From the NCBI GenBank assembly GCA_000827265.1, contig KN834770.1:77974-141973 (forward strand): 64,000 bases of DNA, in the 5' to 3' direction. Below are positions 24,518-37,138 of this stretch, one piece after another (position 1 is the first letter of the stretch; each line of letters opens with the position of its first letter). The notes beneath the pieces were generated by a model. The model was not told the origin of the DNA. It made no database searches and saw nothing but the letters and a program-made list of their open reading frames with translations. A program made the translations under genes and the position numbers. The DNA comes from Collybiopsis luxurians FD-317 M1. Lineage: Eukaryota > Basidiomycota > Agaricomycetes > Agaricales > Omphalotaceae.

Positions 24518-26120
24518 GGCGGTAAGATGAGAAGAAGAGAAAGGTATATAGGCAATCGAGAAGCTTTTGGGACGGTGATTGCCGTGTTATTAGGCCCGCG
24601 GTATCTCAGCTTCCATACATTCACAACGTTCGACAACTGGAATTTGGGATTTACTGTACTGAGGGGGCTATACTCTGCATCTGTCAGTGAAACGCTGCTT
24701 CTCCTTGTATCCCAAAATGGCCTGTAAATGGCGGCATTACACTGAAATACTGGTCGGATGTTCGGAACGAGTTTACAACATATGGAGTTGTTCAGTAATC
24801 ATCTCCACATAAAATATTTATTTCCCTTGGATTCCGGTCCTCTCAACGACTACCCAAAGGATACCGCAGGACGTCTGGGTTAATAGACGAATAATCCGAA
24901 TAATCCGAAGTTGTCGTGGAACAATATCTGCTCAGCACAAGTCATATTCCAGTGGCGGCTGAACAGCAATCGGTCGCTGTCTGAACTAGCTCTTGTCCAC
25001 AACCGATTACATCGAGCCGACGGCAGTCTCAAATCGGTCAGTCGGTCAAAGCAAGCGATATCAGCTTTCCGCGATCCCGGATGTTTGGCGGCGGCCGATC
25101 CTCATTTCATTTTAGGAAACTATTTTTCCTCATTAGGCCTGCAGCGTCGACAACCCTGCTTCGTTCTCCACACGTACTATCAGCTTGCAGGTTCCAAGTC
25201 ATAACTATAATCTTCGGCAGATGGCACAAATTTTTTTTTTCTTCAAGGTTCCTGTAACAAGGTGAAACGTCGTTGATGTTAATGTAAACCAGGGACATCA
25301 GGTTAATCATAGGACAAGCTGTGAAGAACTTGTGGTGAATGTGACAATCAAATACTAAGTAAAAGAAGGATGGGCATTCCTCCCTTGATATCGGAGGTAA
25401 GTATCAGAGCATATATTGACTTCACACTGCTTTCAATAGACATGGTCCTATTGGTCTCCGACCGCATCGTAGATTGTGTCGAGACATTGATTTTCTAATT
25501 CAAGGGTCAAAGCGTTGTATACTGTTGCAGACATTGATCGAATCTAGATTACTGAGCCTTGCTAGACGAAATTCCTGCCTCACAGATACGAGCGTGGCCG
25601 CCAACCTCATCGAGTGCGAGCAGGCCGTGGAGCTCCTCAGATGCAGCTATCGTATCAATCTGAAATGGAAAGTGTTAAAAGGCGTTACATCGCTAAAGCC
25701 TTTGTACTATGAGAGGCGCCGACGTTGCTGCTGTGGGCCAATTTCAGCAAGTTTTCCAGCATCAATATGTTCGCCTCTTTCTGGTGTACGATACATCACT
25801 AGAAAAAAGAAGAAAGCTGAAGAATACAAGCTGGGTGGCACAAACCACTGTCCAACCCTACACGCGAGTCAAAGATATAGGCTCAAGCGGCCAGTTAATC
25901 AACATCCATCCGACCAAAGCATTACCCGTTTAAAAATAAATGTCATTATCGTAAGGTATAATAAAGTGGATGCATACGAGGACCCATAAAATTGAGGGCT
26001 TTAAGTAAACGCGTGAGTTTCGTGAAAGAAAAATATTGAAAGGAATAGTGACAGGATCTATTTGATACAATGCCATTCATGATCGTTCATGATCTATGAT
26101 CATTAGAAAAACACAAAAAT
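24518..26120. other. Large intergenic region upstream of the Zn2Cys6 gene
   Basis: About 1.6 kb with no supported gene. It contains a tandem 9-mer (AATAATCCG twice, 24890-24907) about 380 bp upstream of the transcription factor start. A 171-codon open frame at 25474-25989 has no recognisable motifs and no splice support. The right end is the 3' region of the coiled-coil gene. Confidence 0.5.
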
Positions 26121-27655
26121 TTAAACATTAACCTCTGCGACCTTCCCCTGATCTCCTAAATCAACGTTGACCAAATCATGCGGGGTTGGACGCGAGCTGG
26201 GATCCCGCACGACGATATTATCATTGGGGTCAGAAGTGGGGCTGAGGGGCTCTGCTATGGAGGATGAATCCGATCTTGATTCGTAACTGTAAGTCGATGC
26301 TCGATGAGCTGCCTGGATTTCAGGAGGGATGGGAGTAGAGTGGGTAGACGAGATGCTTGGTTGTCTGGTGAAGAAGCCACCAATCTTCTTGGAGAGCTGT
26401 GTAGGAGTCTGAACGGGAGCTGAAGGAGTAGGGGGCTCGATAGCAGCTGAAGCCGAGCCGTTCGCAGCAGGCTTGCCACTCCATAGCTTGCCAAAGCCCC
26501 AACCAGCCTTTGCTGTCGTCGGAGTGCCGGCCTCTTGGTCTGTGACGGATGAAGGGAGGGGTGGAAGTTTCATCGAGGCGGAATCGGTGCTAGCTCTCCC
26601 GGTGCCGACGTTGTTCTCTTCAATAAACACCCGTAATGCTTTGACACATGTATCCGATGCCTCTCGAGCCTCTACCGCTTCCGTCAACTCATGCCTCGTC
26701 TCCTCCAAATCTGTCTTGAGCGAAGCGACTTGCTTTCGGAGAGACTGGAGCTCTGCGCTTTCGACAGCAATACCCTCCTGTGGAGGGCTCGGACGCCCAG
26801 CAAAGAGACCAGCCATTCGTGACGAGATGGGTGATGGATTCGTGCTGAGGCTATCGGAAGGTATCGACAGGACTTGGGGGTTGTTGTTGGAAGGGTCGGA
26901 AAGGCCCAAACCCAAGTTGAGATTGAGAGCTTGGAGACCAGAGTCAGATACAGAAGAAATACGTCTGTGTCCATTGGGTCTGCCACCGAACGAACCTGCT
27001 AATGGAGTGAAGGACGCCCGCTTTGACGGCGGACTTTGATTTACACGGGACAGATCCAGAGGCGTGATAACGCTTTGCCGACGATTTTCCGTCTGTAAGC
27101 GCATAAGGCCACGTCTGAGAGAGTTGGAGGTAAGCATGGACAGGATAGTAAAATAAAGGAAGGATGTTCTTGCCTGCTTTCTTCAACCTTGGACCGCAAT
27201 AGAGAGATAGCTTCCTCATCGTCCTTGTTCTTCCGCCGTGATTCCATAAGTTCCTCCTCCATAGTGGTGGCCTTTTCAGTCATATGCTGGAGAGCGTCCT
27301 CTAACTCTGCCCCACGTAAATGAGCAGCAGATAATAAGTTGACGAGGTCGTCTCTTTCCTTGGTCATATCTGCAAGAGAGCGTCTGAGTTGGGAAATGAT
27401 GTGGGCAAGAACGTCTGGATCAAGCGAGTCTCGCATTTGAGCGAAAACAGGAGCACTTTGTATGGTAGCATTATGGGCGGGAGTCGGGGGTAAAGAGTCC
27501 ATTTCAAGCTGGCGTTCGAGCTCGAGACTGAGGTCAATGGAAAAAGGTCTTTTCTGAGAAGCAGAGACAGGTTTGATAGGACCAATTTCGGCGCTGTCTG
27601 CAGTGTCAGGAGCCTCAAATTGCAACGATGGCTGTGGACTGGACATGGTTGCCAT
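26121..27655 (-). CDS. Coiled-coil, Ser/Pro-rich protein of unknown function
   Basis: Two exons, 27174-27655 and 26121-27114, sum to 1476 nt, 491 aa. I do not recognise a named family. Visible features are a low-complexity N-terminus; a first coiled-coil region near residues 75-165 (LADMTKERDDLVNLLSAA, MTEKATTMEEELMESRRK); a Ser/Pro-rich linker with basic patches; and a second heptad stretch (ELQSLRKQVASLKTDLEE) followed by a Ser/Thr-rich tail. There is no signal peptide or membrane segment. The single intron must use a GC donor (AG|GCAAGA...CAG), because no GT donor keeps the frame. The start codon lies only 89 bp from that of RHO3 on the other strand, so they share a promoter region. It could be a cytoskeletal or polarity scaffold, but that is a guess. 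Confidence 0.8.
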
Positions 27656-27744
27656 TGTACAAAAAAGAGAAAATTCAGTTTCAAGTATATGGCAACCCTA
27701 CTATCGCTATTTGAACACGTGATAAATTAACCTTTGCACTGACA

Positions 27745-28908
27745 ATGCTCTGCGGCTCCTCGAATGCCACTTCCTTTGGTCGTAAATCAGTCCGTATATC
27801 TTTCATTTTTCTTTCTTTTCCACTTTAACTCTCATTAGCTTCAGCGTAAAGTTGTCGGTGAGCTCTCTGAACCATGACGCCGTGCCTTTGTTCTCAAAAA
27901 TTCATCCTACAGTTTGCGGGGATGGTGCCTGTGGTATCCGTCAATCCAATTATCTCTTTTTTTCTTCATTCAACTTGCAATTCCAGGCAAAACTTCTTTG
28001 TTGAATGTCTTCACTCGAGGCTTCTTCACTCAGGTCTAGTTCGTATCCCTTCTGCCATCTCCATATCGCGTGTTCTCATACCCTATTTCAATAGCGAACC
28101 TACAGTTTTTGAAAACTATGTGCATGACATATATGTCGACGATCAGCTTGTTGAGTTGAGTTTGTGGGATACAGCCGGTAATTAGGCTTTTCTTCCCATT
28201 CATACACCTGAATATCCATATGCTACATGCAGGCCAGGAGGAGTTTGACCGGTTACGATCGTTGTCATACGCGGAAACACATGTTGTCATGATATGTTTC
28301 TCGGTATGTTTCCTTGTCTTTCGCTCTTGCTCACAATTAATAAGTTTCTTTCAGGTTGACAATCCGGTATCACTTGAAAACGTCGAAAGCAAGGTCGGCA
28401 TTTGCAAGTCGGAAAACCATTCATAATTTATTCAACTTGCTGCTTTTTAGTGGCTAGACGAGATTCTGGAATATTGCCCTGGTGTAAAGGTGTGTTCCCT
28501 GCCTTATGATGATGCTCGAATTGCGCCTGAAATGCCAGTCCAGCTTGTTCTTGTCGGTACGTCCCTGAGACTCCTAGCCCCGCCGACTTGTCCCTTTACA
28601 TCTTCTCTTTTACGCAGCTCTAAAATGCGATCTTCGTGATGACTACTCGGTCAAGGAACGGTTACAAAGATTTGCTGCCCAGCCGGTGCAGTACGAGGAG
28701 GGTCTTGCCGTAGCCAGACGAATACGAGCTTCTCGGTATCTTGGTTCGTATTTCTTATGTTTGAGTTGTCCACAGTGAGAGCAACCCACCTTCTCCCACA
28801 GAGTGCAGTTCGAAACACAATCGAGGAGTCACTGAAGTTTTCTACGAGGTCGCTCGCGTAGCGAGTAATCTCAGAGCTGGAGGTTCCGAAGGGTGCGTGG
28901 TTATGTGA
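27745..28908 (+). CDS. RHO3: Rho-family GTPase Rho3
   Basis: A small GTPase of the Rho3 branch, which controls polarised exocytosis and actin at growth sites. Eleven exons (27745-27789, 27845-27857, 27913-27933, 27987-28038, 28095-28177, 28233-28303, 28355-28393, 28451-28489, 28544-28556, 28618-28743, 28802-28908) sum to 609 nt, 202 aa. P-loop GDGACGKTS, switch [11 protein letters not shown], switch [19 protein letters not shown], base-recognition LKCDLR and ECSSK are intact. The C-terminus is the CaaX box CVVM; Met in the last position favours farnesylation. Residues near VFTRGFF and DIYVDDQL distinguish Rho3 from Rho1/Cdc42. Two exons are only 13 nt. The first intron needs a weak GTCCGT donor, so the N-terminal 15 residues are less sure than the rest. 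Confidence 0.95.
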
Positions 28909-30103
28909 CTCAGGGTGCTGTCTGGGTCGTCCCTCTGTATTCTTAATCGTACATTTTACCTTTCTTTCCTCTTGCATACCCCCCCGCCATCTGTACTGCT
29001 CACATCATATTTTATGTATGACTAGCTATTTGTTTCAAATCTTTACGGGCATCCTTTGTTTGAGGTATCCATGCATTACTATACTTAGTACCATTTTACT
29101 CTACGCCGCCATAATTCGCTTCTTTCCAAACTGTCGCTGAATAATGAGGCGTATATTGACGATCAACATCCCACTGCAGACCCTGTTTCTCCATTTATTT
29201 TCCGCGATGTCCTTCTCCATCACGTCTTGAACCTTCCCGTCTATACTCATCTGACGTTTTCGAGATGCTTTTGACATTGCATAGAATATATGTATTGATC
29301 AAGCCCGACGTAACACCTAGACTGGCATTCGAGCCTTTGATTCATAGGTAGGAGGCGAAAATCAGAACATGCGCAAGTCAAGCTCAAACCACTCTCTTTC
29401 ATATCGGATAACTCGGAGTATGTATGACGGAAATGCTATATCCTACTATTTAGGAGTGGGGTAACGGACGGTGAATATGGTGTTTTAGCTTGAAGAGATC
29501 CAATGCTCAAACGCGAGTACAACAAAGTGGATTGCCCCGAGGAGAAATTCGCTTCTGAGACTCGAATTTTTCAAAACCAGCTCTATTCGTGTAGCTGGGG
29601 ATCGGGATTTGCCTGACTCCAGAGGCTGTAGTCCAAGATAATGGAGCGGGAATTACTTCTGATCCAAAACCTCCATGGGGAATAGAATCTTTGAATCATA
29701 GAGAAGGAAGTTTGTTGGTGGAGAGAAAGGCTTTCAGTAACGTGCAAAATGTCGTAAAAATCTATTGAGGCTTAGTGTTGAATGAATACGCTGCTCTATA
29801 CTTCATCAGGCAGTTGAGTGACTGATGTGATGGATTATGGACTATTAGAAGGTCGAACCCTTGCCTCACCCATGTATTCTCGTACAGAGGAGCCATTTAA
29901 GGATAGATGTGAGCGGGAGTACAGAATAGCAAGCTCTACAAGTTCTAGCTACCACAAGAGCCCATAATCTATAGACTTAAACAATCAACTCTGCCGAATT
30001 TTAAGGTTCGGGCCGAGAAGGCTTAATAATCCTGGCAAGATCAGCAATTGACGCTTGAATTGCTAAGTGCCTCCCTCTTTGCTTGCTTCTCTCATCAAGG
30101 TCC
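28909..30103. other. Intergenic: RHO3 3' region and promoter of Zn2Cys6 paralog 2
   Basis: About 1.2 kb with no reading frame of note on either strand. I see no RNA gene or repeat in it. Its length resembles the long upstream region of the other Zn2Cys6 paralog. Confidence 0.5.
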
Positions 30104-33100
30104 ATGGCATCTGCGGACAATTCTCGCTCAACTTCGCCGCTGGTGCAGCGTACAAAACGTAGAGGAACAGCATTGAGCTGTGCAGAGTGTAGAAGGTTGG
30201 CCCAATATCACAGAAAACTGCCTCGGTTCTTATTCGGCGCGTTATCTTCTGCAGGTTGAAACTCAAGTGGGTACTCTTACCTTTCGGTCTGTCCATTCTC
30301 AAAATCGAAAAACTTCCTCAGATGCAGTCGAGTCTTTCCTTGTGGGTAAGTGGTCCGATTTGACTCTATTTTACTCCATCATACCAATATCTCTCGCCAC
30401 AGGAATTGCGTAAAGAAAGGTGTGTTTAATAGTCTGGGCAGATGCAACGTGGACGCTTTAACGATGAATGATGTGAAGGATGTGGTGCAATATGTCCCGA
30501 TGGTGCGTGTATCGCCCGATACTTGTACGAACTTGATACTTACATCTTCTACTAGGTTCTCTTACCACTGGCAAGGGTAACCGGTATGTATCGGCTTATA
30601 CAGAGCAAGCTTCACCTTAATCCTTCTCAAGATTCGTGCTCGCAAATACGGAGGACCTTCACGACAAGATCAGTCAGCTTGCTACCAGAGTTCGACAATT
30701 GGAAGATGCCCTCGCTCATTCGCATAGTATGAGCACATCCCACCCTCATCCATTACTCAGCGAGGAGCTGCTGCAAATTAAACGTCCTCTGGAACGTGAG
30801 CGCATGGATGTTGCGCCATCGAAAGAGAAGAAAATTGATCCGAACGACACAATTGATGCAATGGGTTCTCTGTACGTCCATGTGTCGCTAAATCACACTA
30901 GACGCCTTTTTGATGACTGCTTGCACTGCAGGTCGATAACTGACCGAGGACGTTCTACCTTCTTTGGTCAAACAGCCAATTCATGGGTGCGTTATCAGCG
31001 GTAATTCTTGTTTAAGAAGACTCAATTTTTTGCTTTCAGTATCTACTACGAGTAAGTCTTATTCTAATTGTTCCCCGCTTAGATTTGATACGTTCTTCAA
31101 GAATGAACAAGGCTCTGACGAGGAGGAGAAATCTCCGGTTTCCGATCCGTCGATGCCTACTGATGTTCCGTGGCTCTCGTATGCATTCCCGTTTACCCCA
31201 GCTTCGTTAAACAAGGATGCAGTGCGTAACAATATAATCAGCCTTTTGCCAGACTCTTCTTCGGCTCAGCGGCTGAGTGACATTTACTACCGACATGCGG
31301 CTTGGATGTGCGTCTAGCGAGTATGTTTTATCCTGCGGCCTCTGAATTTTCTTTTTCAACTAGGTATACACCCATCTCACAAACGGAGTACTACGAGTCA
31401 GTGTTTCGGCCAATCTATGAAGCCGATGCTGGATTTTCAAATATCGGATCCCATAATCTTGCCATCATGTTCATAGTTCTCGCCATTGGAACATTGCTTG
31501 ACCTTGACCGACCCTCCCATTCACCTGAAGCAACGCATTACTACGAGCTTGGAAGAGCGGCTCTAGCCGTTGATTCTGTATTTGAAGAGCAGTCAATACC
31601 GGCTATCCAAGCCTTGGTGAGTGCGACTTCGCTTACGGAGATATTGAATGATGGATGTATGAGTAAACAGGTCTTAATATGCCACTACATGTTCTTGGAT
31701 GATATTGAAGGTCCGCGGTGGGCAACGATGGGTGTAGTCGTCAAACTCTCACAAAGCGTAAGCCAGAATCGGACCAGAATCAGTGCCGATCTTTATGCTC
31801 ATGTTCATAACGTGATTAGGTTGGACTCCGTAAGTCTATACGGCTTTCGATATGGTAATTCCAATTTGATGCATGATCGTTTGTCGTCTCTAGATCGTGA
31901 TAGCGGTAAATGGAATCTCAATTCAGATGAAACACTTCGCCGGCGCTGCCTGCTTTGGGAAATATTTACCTATGATTCATGGCAGGTGCGGTGCTACATA
32001 ATTGCTGTATTTTGTTCTGGACTAACGAGCATCCTTAGAGTCTAACCTACGGCCGACCACCCTCATTTTCACTGGCTCATATCGATACCCAGAAACCATT
32101 TCCTACGACGAAGAATACCCATGGCGAAGTGGAAATGCCTTGTACGTCACCAACTCGTGCCACTGTTGATACTCGGATTCTCATCCTCCTCAGTTGCTGC
32201 CTGGAAATACTCGTTCTCATCGGAATGCTTAAGTCTGCTGATGGATCAAGCTTTCGGAGCCCGGCCTCCGTCCTACAAGAGTATCCAAGATATGGATAAG
32301 AAAGTTCGCAACTATTACGTGCCCCCTAGCCTACAAATCCCTGGCTTCGGTGGTGCTTCAGTGGGCCGCGAACTTGAGCAGCAACCAACGATTGAGCTTG
32401 TCATGCAGCGATACATTGCATTTGCCATCCGAGAAATCAGTGCGTCGATTATATTGAAAGGTCATTGATCCTGATTCTCACTGCCTGGTTTAGCACTATT
32501 CTATCTTCATCGCGGCTTCTTTGCCCGTGCGCTGGAAGATAGTCCTATCGATCCCATGGGAAGCAAATATGCACCTTCCGTACTCGCAGCGTATACAAGC
32601 GCATGTACTTTTGTCAGCTTAATCAACAGTATGTTCAAGCAATATCCTGTTTTAACAGAACGAATGTGGTTCTTGTTTACACATGTATTTTCGTGCGCAG
32701 TGGGTTTGAACTTCCGAGATGGTTTGTGTTCCGCTGCTCACATCTTTCTTTTTGAAGATTGTGCTAGGATCTATTGCATGTAAAGTGCAGCTCGCCATAG
32801 CGCCATCTGCACTATCCCACTTGGACTCTGCTCATAATCTCTTTGTATTAACATCGGAGACGTCTCGAAAGGCCAAGGTGTTGGTATGTTGCTTTTGCAC
32901 GTCCGTGGCTCAAGAGGGCTGAGAGTTCTTTCTTTTTTGGCAGCCCGTGCTTCACAAATTGAAAGAGCGCGCTCACGCAGCTTTGGCTGCATCAAGAAAT
33001 GGTAGTATGGCTGGTTCACCACTATCGGCAGGATCACCGCCTTCTATCAAAGCTGAGGACGATGAACTTGCCGCTCTTGGTGGTATGACGCGGCTGGTTC

Positions 33101-33528
33101 CCAGGAAGATGTCCTCTGCGCCCTCCACGCCTTCATATTCTGGTTCAAGTCCTAAATCGGACCCTGCATCTCCTTCCCCGATTCAGACTACCATTCCGGA
33201 GCAAGGAGCCTACCATTCTCCTGACCAGACAACTACTTGGCAATACCCTGTGTCCGGTCAGGAATATACTGCAGACCAGCATTATTCGCAGTACTCTCAA
33301 GAATCGGATCGTACCATGGCCTACACTAACTCCCAGCAGCCCGGAATATCTCCGATAAATGGAATGTCCGATCCTTACTTTGGTTACACCAATAACCAAT
33401 ACTACCCGAATCGAGCCGAGTACGAAAATTCTTTCCATAACGGTGCTATGCAAAACGTGGGCGACTTTGCTATGCCCGAGATTACTGACTCGTGGCACAA
33501 TCTTATGGCTCAGTATAAGCAGATGTGA
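30104..33528 (+). CDS. Zn2Cys6 transcription factor with fungal-specific middle domain (paralog 2)
   Basis: The ATG at 30104 begins a basic N-terminus, then the zinc cluster built from several tiny exons: Cys26, Cys29, Cys36, Cys42, Cys45 and Cys54 (CAECRRLKLKCSRVFPCGNC, then GCGAIC with one extra Cys). The linker GSLTTGKGNRFVLANT and a coiled coil (LHDKISQLATRVRQLEDAL) follow. The middle region matches paralog 1 block for block (YRHAAWM, IMFIVLAIGTLLD, RWATMGVVVKLSQ, WEIFTYDSWQ, RYIAFAIREI, LWFLFTHVFSCA-like). The C-terminal exon is Ser/Pro/Tyr-rich and ends in SWHNLMAQYKQM, echoing AWQDFITSSGYA of paralog 1. Exon boundaries in 31600-32900 are approximate. It is a nuclear regulator of unknown targets. 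Confidence 0.9.
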
Positions 33529-33996
33529 TTTTCATTAGGTAGTGCTTGTTATTTTCTTGCTTTCCACTGCACATTGTATTGTACTGCGCATTCCAAATTG
33601 TACTTTGTATTGTTATGATAACCTACCGGAATATTCGGGGCCCTTCCTGGAGATATCTTTTGTCCAAGCTTTTATGATGTGCTGCGTCGCAATTACCAAA
33701 TCGAGCTCGAAAAGGTAAGCTTTGACCGGGAGATTACGGGTGTTTTTATTCGCCAAGTTTACTTGTAAACTCCCGGTGGGGCAGATTGAATGTCATCAGC
33801 GGCGAGAGTGAAGAGCAGCTTGTCGTCACAGCTAGCAATGAGCATTCCGAGTTGGAGGCAAGACTATGTAGTCCGTATTTAAAGATAAGATAAGACAAGA
33901 TAAAGAGCACGTGTGACTGTGAATGCCGCTGGCAGCCTCTCTGTTCCAGTGTTCTGTCTCACCCGCCAACATTGGTCGTCTTTCTTTTCACCGAGC
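33529..33996. other. Intergenic: promoter of MSC2
   Basis: No gene. It contains a GATA-motif cluster and a CACGTG close to the MSC2 start, listed separately. Confidence 0.55.
33884..33913 (+). promoter_or_regulatory. GATAA cluster plus CACGTG upstream of MSC2
   Basis: GATAA occurs at 33884, 33889 and 33899 and CACGTG at 33908-33913, all 80-115 bp before the MSC2 ATG. GATA factors and bHLH factors bind such cores in fungi. This is motif evidence only. Confidence 0.35.
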
Positions 33997-36900
33997 ATGC
34001 CTGTACCGGATGCGAGGACACGGTCAAAAATTAGTTTGAATCCTTCCAAAGTCCTTTCGAATTCGTATGTCGACGACTTGAATCTCTGCTAAAAACGTTA
34101 CATTAATTCCTTATACTTAGTATTCCAAGTCGCTTTTTACCTAACTTATTGCTCTCCAATACTTTTTTCGTCGCGTCTTTACTAGCTGGAAAGGAATGGA
34201 TCTTCGATCATCAAGTCGGTGTCTTCTGGTTAACGATGAGAGTTCTTGCGTGTGCTGGAGTTGGCGTTATCGTTTGGGAGGGTCTGACCGGCCAATTGTC
34301 GCACAAGAGAGCCATTGAGGTACGTCCTTTTTGTAGCGTGCCTATGTTTCCGATGCTGAACCTCAACTAGTGGCCGGTCCTAGGAATTGCTTCCTTACTG
34401 ATGTTCGTCCAGCAAGGATGTCTCTTCACCGCATTGTTTCGACTTTCTTCCATTCGGTATGTTATGAGATCAATGATTTAATATCTCGACACATCTCACC
34501 TTCAGTTTCAGAGTCCTACTTTTTACTCAATTCTCTTCGGTGTGGGTGGATGCGCTCATGAACATCACAGAGGTGCGCGCTTCATTGTCACACTGTCGTT
34601 GATCGTTTCATCAGTACTGTCGCAGACTCGAAAACTGAATGCCATTGTCTGCGCATTTATCCTCGGAATTCTCTCGGACGCTCGTTTCTCCTCAGTCGGC
34701 ATTTGGTCTGTTTTACCAGGCTATTTAGCTATTCTTGGACACGGCGTGACTTCAAGCGCGTTAGACCACACATACGGTGTTCTGAGCCCCGGTTTGGGCA
34801 CCAAGTTCACCATCGCCGCGACTAACCTTGGAGCATCGCTTTTTGCTCTTCCATTTTACATCTTTCGAACAGTCCTTGTAAGTCTACATTACCCACAGAT
34901 GCCGCATCTTAGTTCACCAATACTTCTAGCTCGGATTCCCCACAACGCCCGCTCTTCCTCTCTTCACACTGCCGCTTATTCCCTTTATGGCATACTCGCT
35001 GCTGTTTCTTTCCCCAACTACCGGGCGGTCCTTGAAAAGCGCTTCCCCGACTCCTCGTCACCTGTCTCTGTCCTTTCCTTTCTCCTTTGCCTGTGCCATC
35101 GTATTCGGATCACTGGTCTTATCTCAAGCACCGTCATGGACAGATGCAGCTGTTGGGATTTTTCTGTATTACGGTCTGTGACATTTGCCGGTGTAATCGC
35201 TCAAATATGAGTCTAAACCTGAATTTCTCCAGGTATGTATCCTTCAAGGATGGATAACATGGCTATCGCTCCCCGTACACCCACTTCGAGGTTGATTCGG
35301 TCTTACATTAAAACTATCTTGTCCAATCCTGAATCGAGGAAGATTTTTTACTTTCTCCTCCTCAATTTGTCCTATATGTTGGTTCAAATGCTTTATGGTA
35401 TTTGGACAAACAGTCTGGGACTAATCTCTGACGGTTCGTCACAATTCCGGGCCTTAATTGCAGACCTCTCATTCGTACTGCATAGCTATTCATATGGCGT
35501 TCGACTGTATGGCTATTGGTGTAGGATTATTTGCGTCTGTGATGGCCACATGGGAACCGAACGAAACTTTCACCTACGGGTAAGTTTAACGTAGCTTCAT
35601 GATATCGTCGACCTCATTTTACTATCAGGTATGGTCGAATTGAAACATTATCTGGCTTTGCAAACGGAATTTTTCTCATCCTTATATCGATATTCATTGT
35701 CTTCGAAGCTATTCAACGCATGTATGTGTATCGCAAACTTTTAAATTTTGCGTCCTCATGCTAAAACTTCTCTCTAGATTAGATCCTCCGGAAATGGACA
35801 CCAGTCAGCTTTTACTCGTGAGCTCCCTAGGTTTGGCTGTGAATTTGTTCGGCATGTTTGCTATGGGTGGACATCATCATCATGTATGTCGAGTGTCTTT
35901 ATCTCACGTTCTCTAATTAGTATTTCTTATAGGGTGGACATTCACACTCTCATGGTCACTCTCATGGTAACGAGGGTCATGGTCATTCGCATACAACGTC
36001 GCCTCCCATTTCCGCTGCCCACTCTCACTCACATTCGCATATTCTGTCGACTCCATCTCCGCTCCAGGCAGAGCACTCTCACTCTCATTCGCATGATCAT
36101 TCGTCTCCTACCAGTTCGGAGCATTCCCATTCGCATTCGCATGATCATTCGTCTCCTACCAGTTCGGAGCATTCCCATTCGCATTTTTTGGATGATCCTC
36201 ACTCTCATTCCACTAATGGGCATGCTCATTCGCATAGCCCCGATTACCACTCTCTTGGATCGCATTCGCATTCGAACAGTAACTCTGAAGCTGAACACTC
36301 GCCTGAGCACAATCATAGGCGCTCCCACTCGCGTTTAAACTCGATTGTGCCAGAAAAACAAGTCAAACGTAATTTCCTCGGTCCTGCGTTACATCTCAAC
36401 GATGAACTTATTCCAGAGTCACCCATTACGCCGAGTTATAGCTTCACGCATGACGAGCACTATAAGCTTCATCACGCTGCAGCTGCGGCCCCAAATCTTC
36501 ACAACCATTCGCATGCCCCATCGCACGAAGGTCATAGTCATAATATGCGTGGAGTATTTTTACATGTCATGGCAGTGAGTATAGTATACCTTGTGTCAAA
36601 CCGGTGAATTTTGTTAAAGTAATTCTTTAGGACACGCTAGGATCTGTCGGTGTTATTATTTCGACACTGCTTATCCAGTTCTATGGCTGGACAGGATTTG
36701 ACCCTATAGCTTCTTTATTTATTGCTGTTCTCATTGCGGCCAGCGTCATCCCTCTTGTAGTTGATACAGGGAAAGTTCTTGCGCTGGATATTGATTCTCG
36801 CGCAGCTAATATCCAGCAAGCCCTTGTCGACGTTCGTATTTTCCACGTACTGTATCCATGTTGCCCAAAGCTGATGATTGGTGCAGCTCAAATCTATCGA

Positions 36901-37138
36901 AGGTCTATCATCATATTCATGTCCCAGATTTTGGCCGAAAGATGCTACTAGCTTGATTGGGTCGATCCATATCCAGCTGGCACCATCTGCTGCGGCATTC
37001 GACCCGCACGGGCCTCATTCTACCGTAAAAACAACGTATACGAAGCTCGACCGGGTCGTCGAGAGGGTGGACAGCTTGCTAAGGGAAAGGATACAAGATC
37101 TAGAGGAATTAACGATACAAGTTGAGGGGCAAGCTTAA
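33997..37138 (+). CDS. MSC2: Cation diffusion facilitator zinc transporter, Msc2/ZnT5 type
   Basis: Msc2-type transporters move zinc into the ER and Golgi lumen. The ATG at 33997 starts a long multi-pass N-terminal half (many hydrophobic segments up to about 35200). The CDF core follows: SNPESRKIFYFLLLNLSYM, then LGLISDAIHMAFDCMA with the HxxxD zinc site, made by splicing 35434-35494, and the second HVMAD site in a later helix. Between them lies an unusually long His-rich cytosolic loop (about 35930-36540) with dozens of HSHSH units and a duplicated 16-residue block. The C-terminal domain (KSIEGLSSYSCPRFWP, GSIHIQL) is the CDF cytoplasmic tail. Length is roughly 850 aa, longer than the yeast protein, mainly because of the loop. 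The exact exon map of the N-terminal half is approximate. Confidence 0.92.
36086..36181 (+). repeat. 48-bp tandem duplication inside the MSC2 His-rich loop
   Basis: Two perfect 48-bp copies (36086-36133 and 36134-36181) encode a 16-residue block around HSHDHSSPTSSEHSHS. The unit is a multiple of three, so the frame is kept. It looks like recent slippage or unequal exchange in a low-complexity segment. Confidence 0.85.

Noticed and set aside
25474..25989. 171-codon open frame in the region upstream of the Zn2Cys6 gene
   Set aside because: No recognisable domain, unusual composition, not bounded by convincing splice or promoter signals; long frames arise by chance in 1.6 kb.
36029..36328. Antisense open frame of 99 codons rich in Met and Arg
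   Set aside because: It is the mirror of repeated His/Ser codons in the MSC2 loop (CAT/CAC read as ATG/GTG), so it is a compositional shadow.
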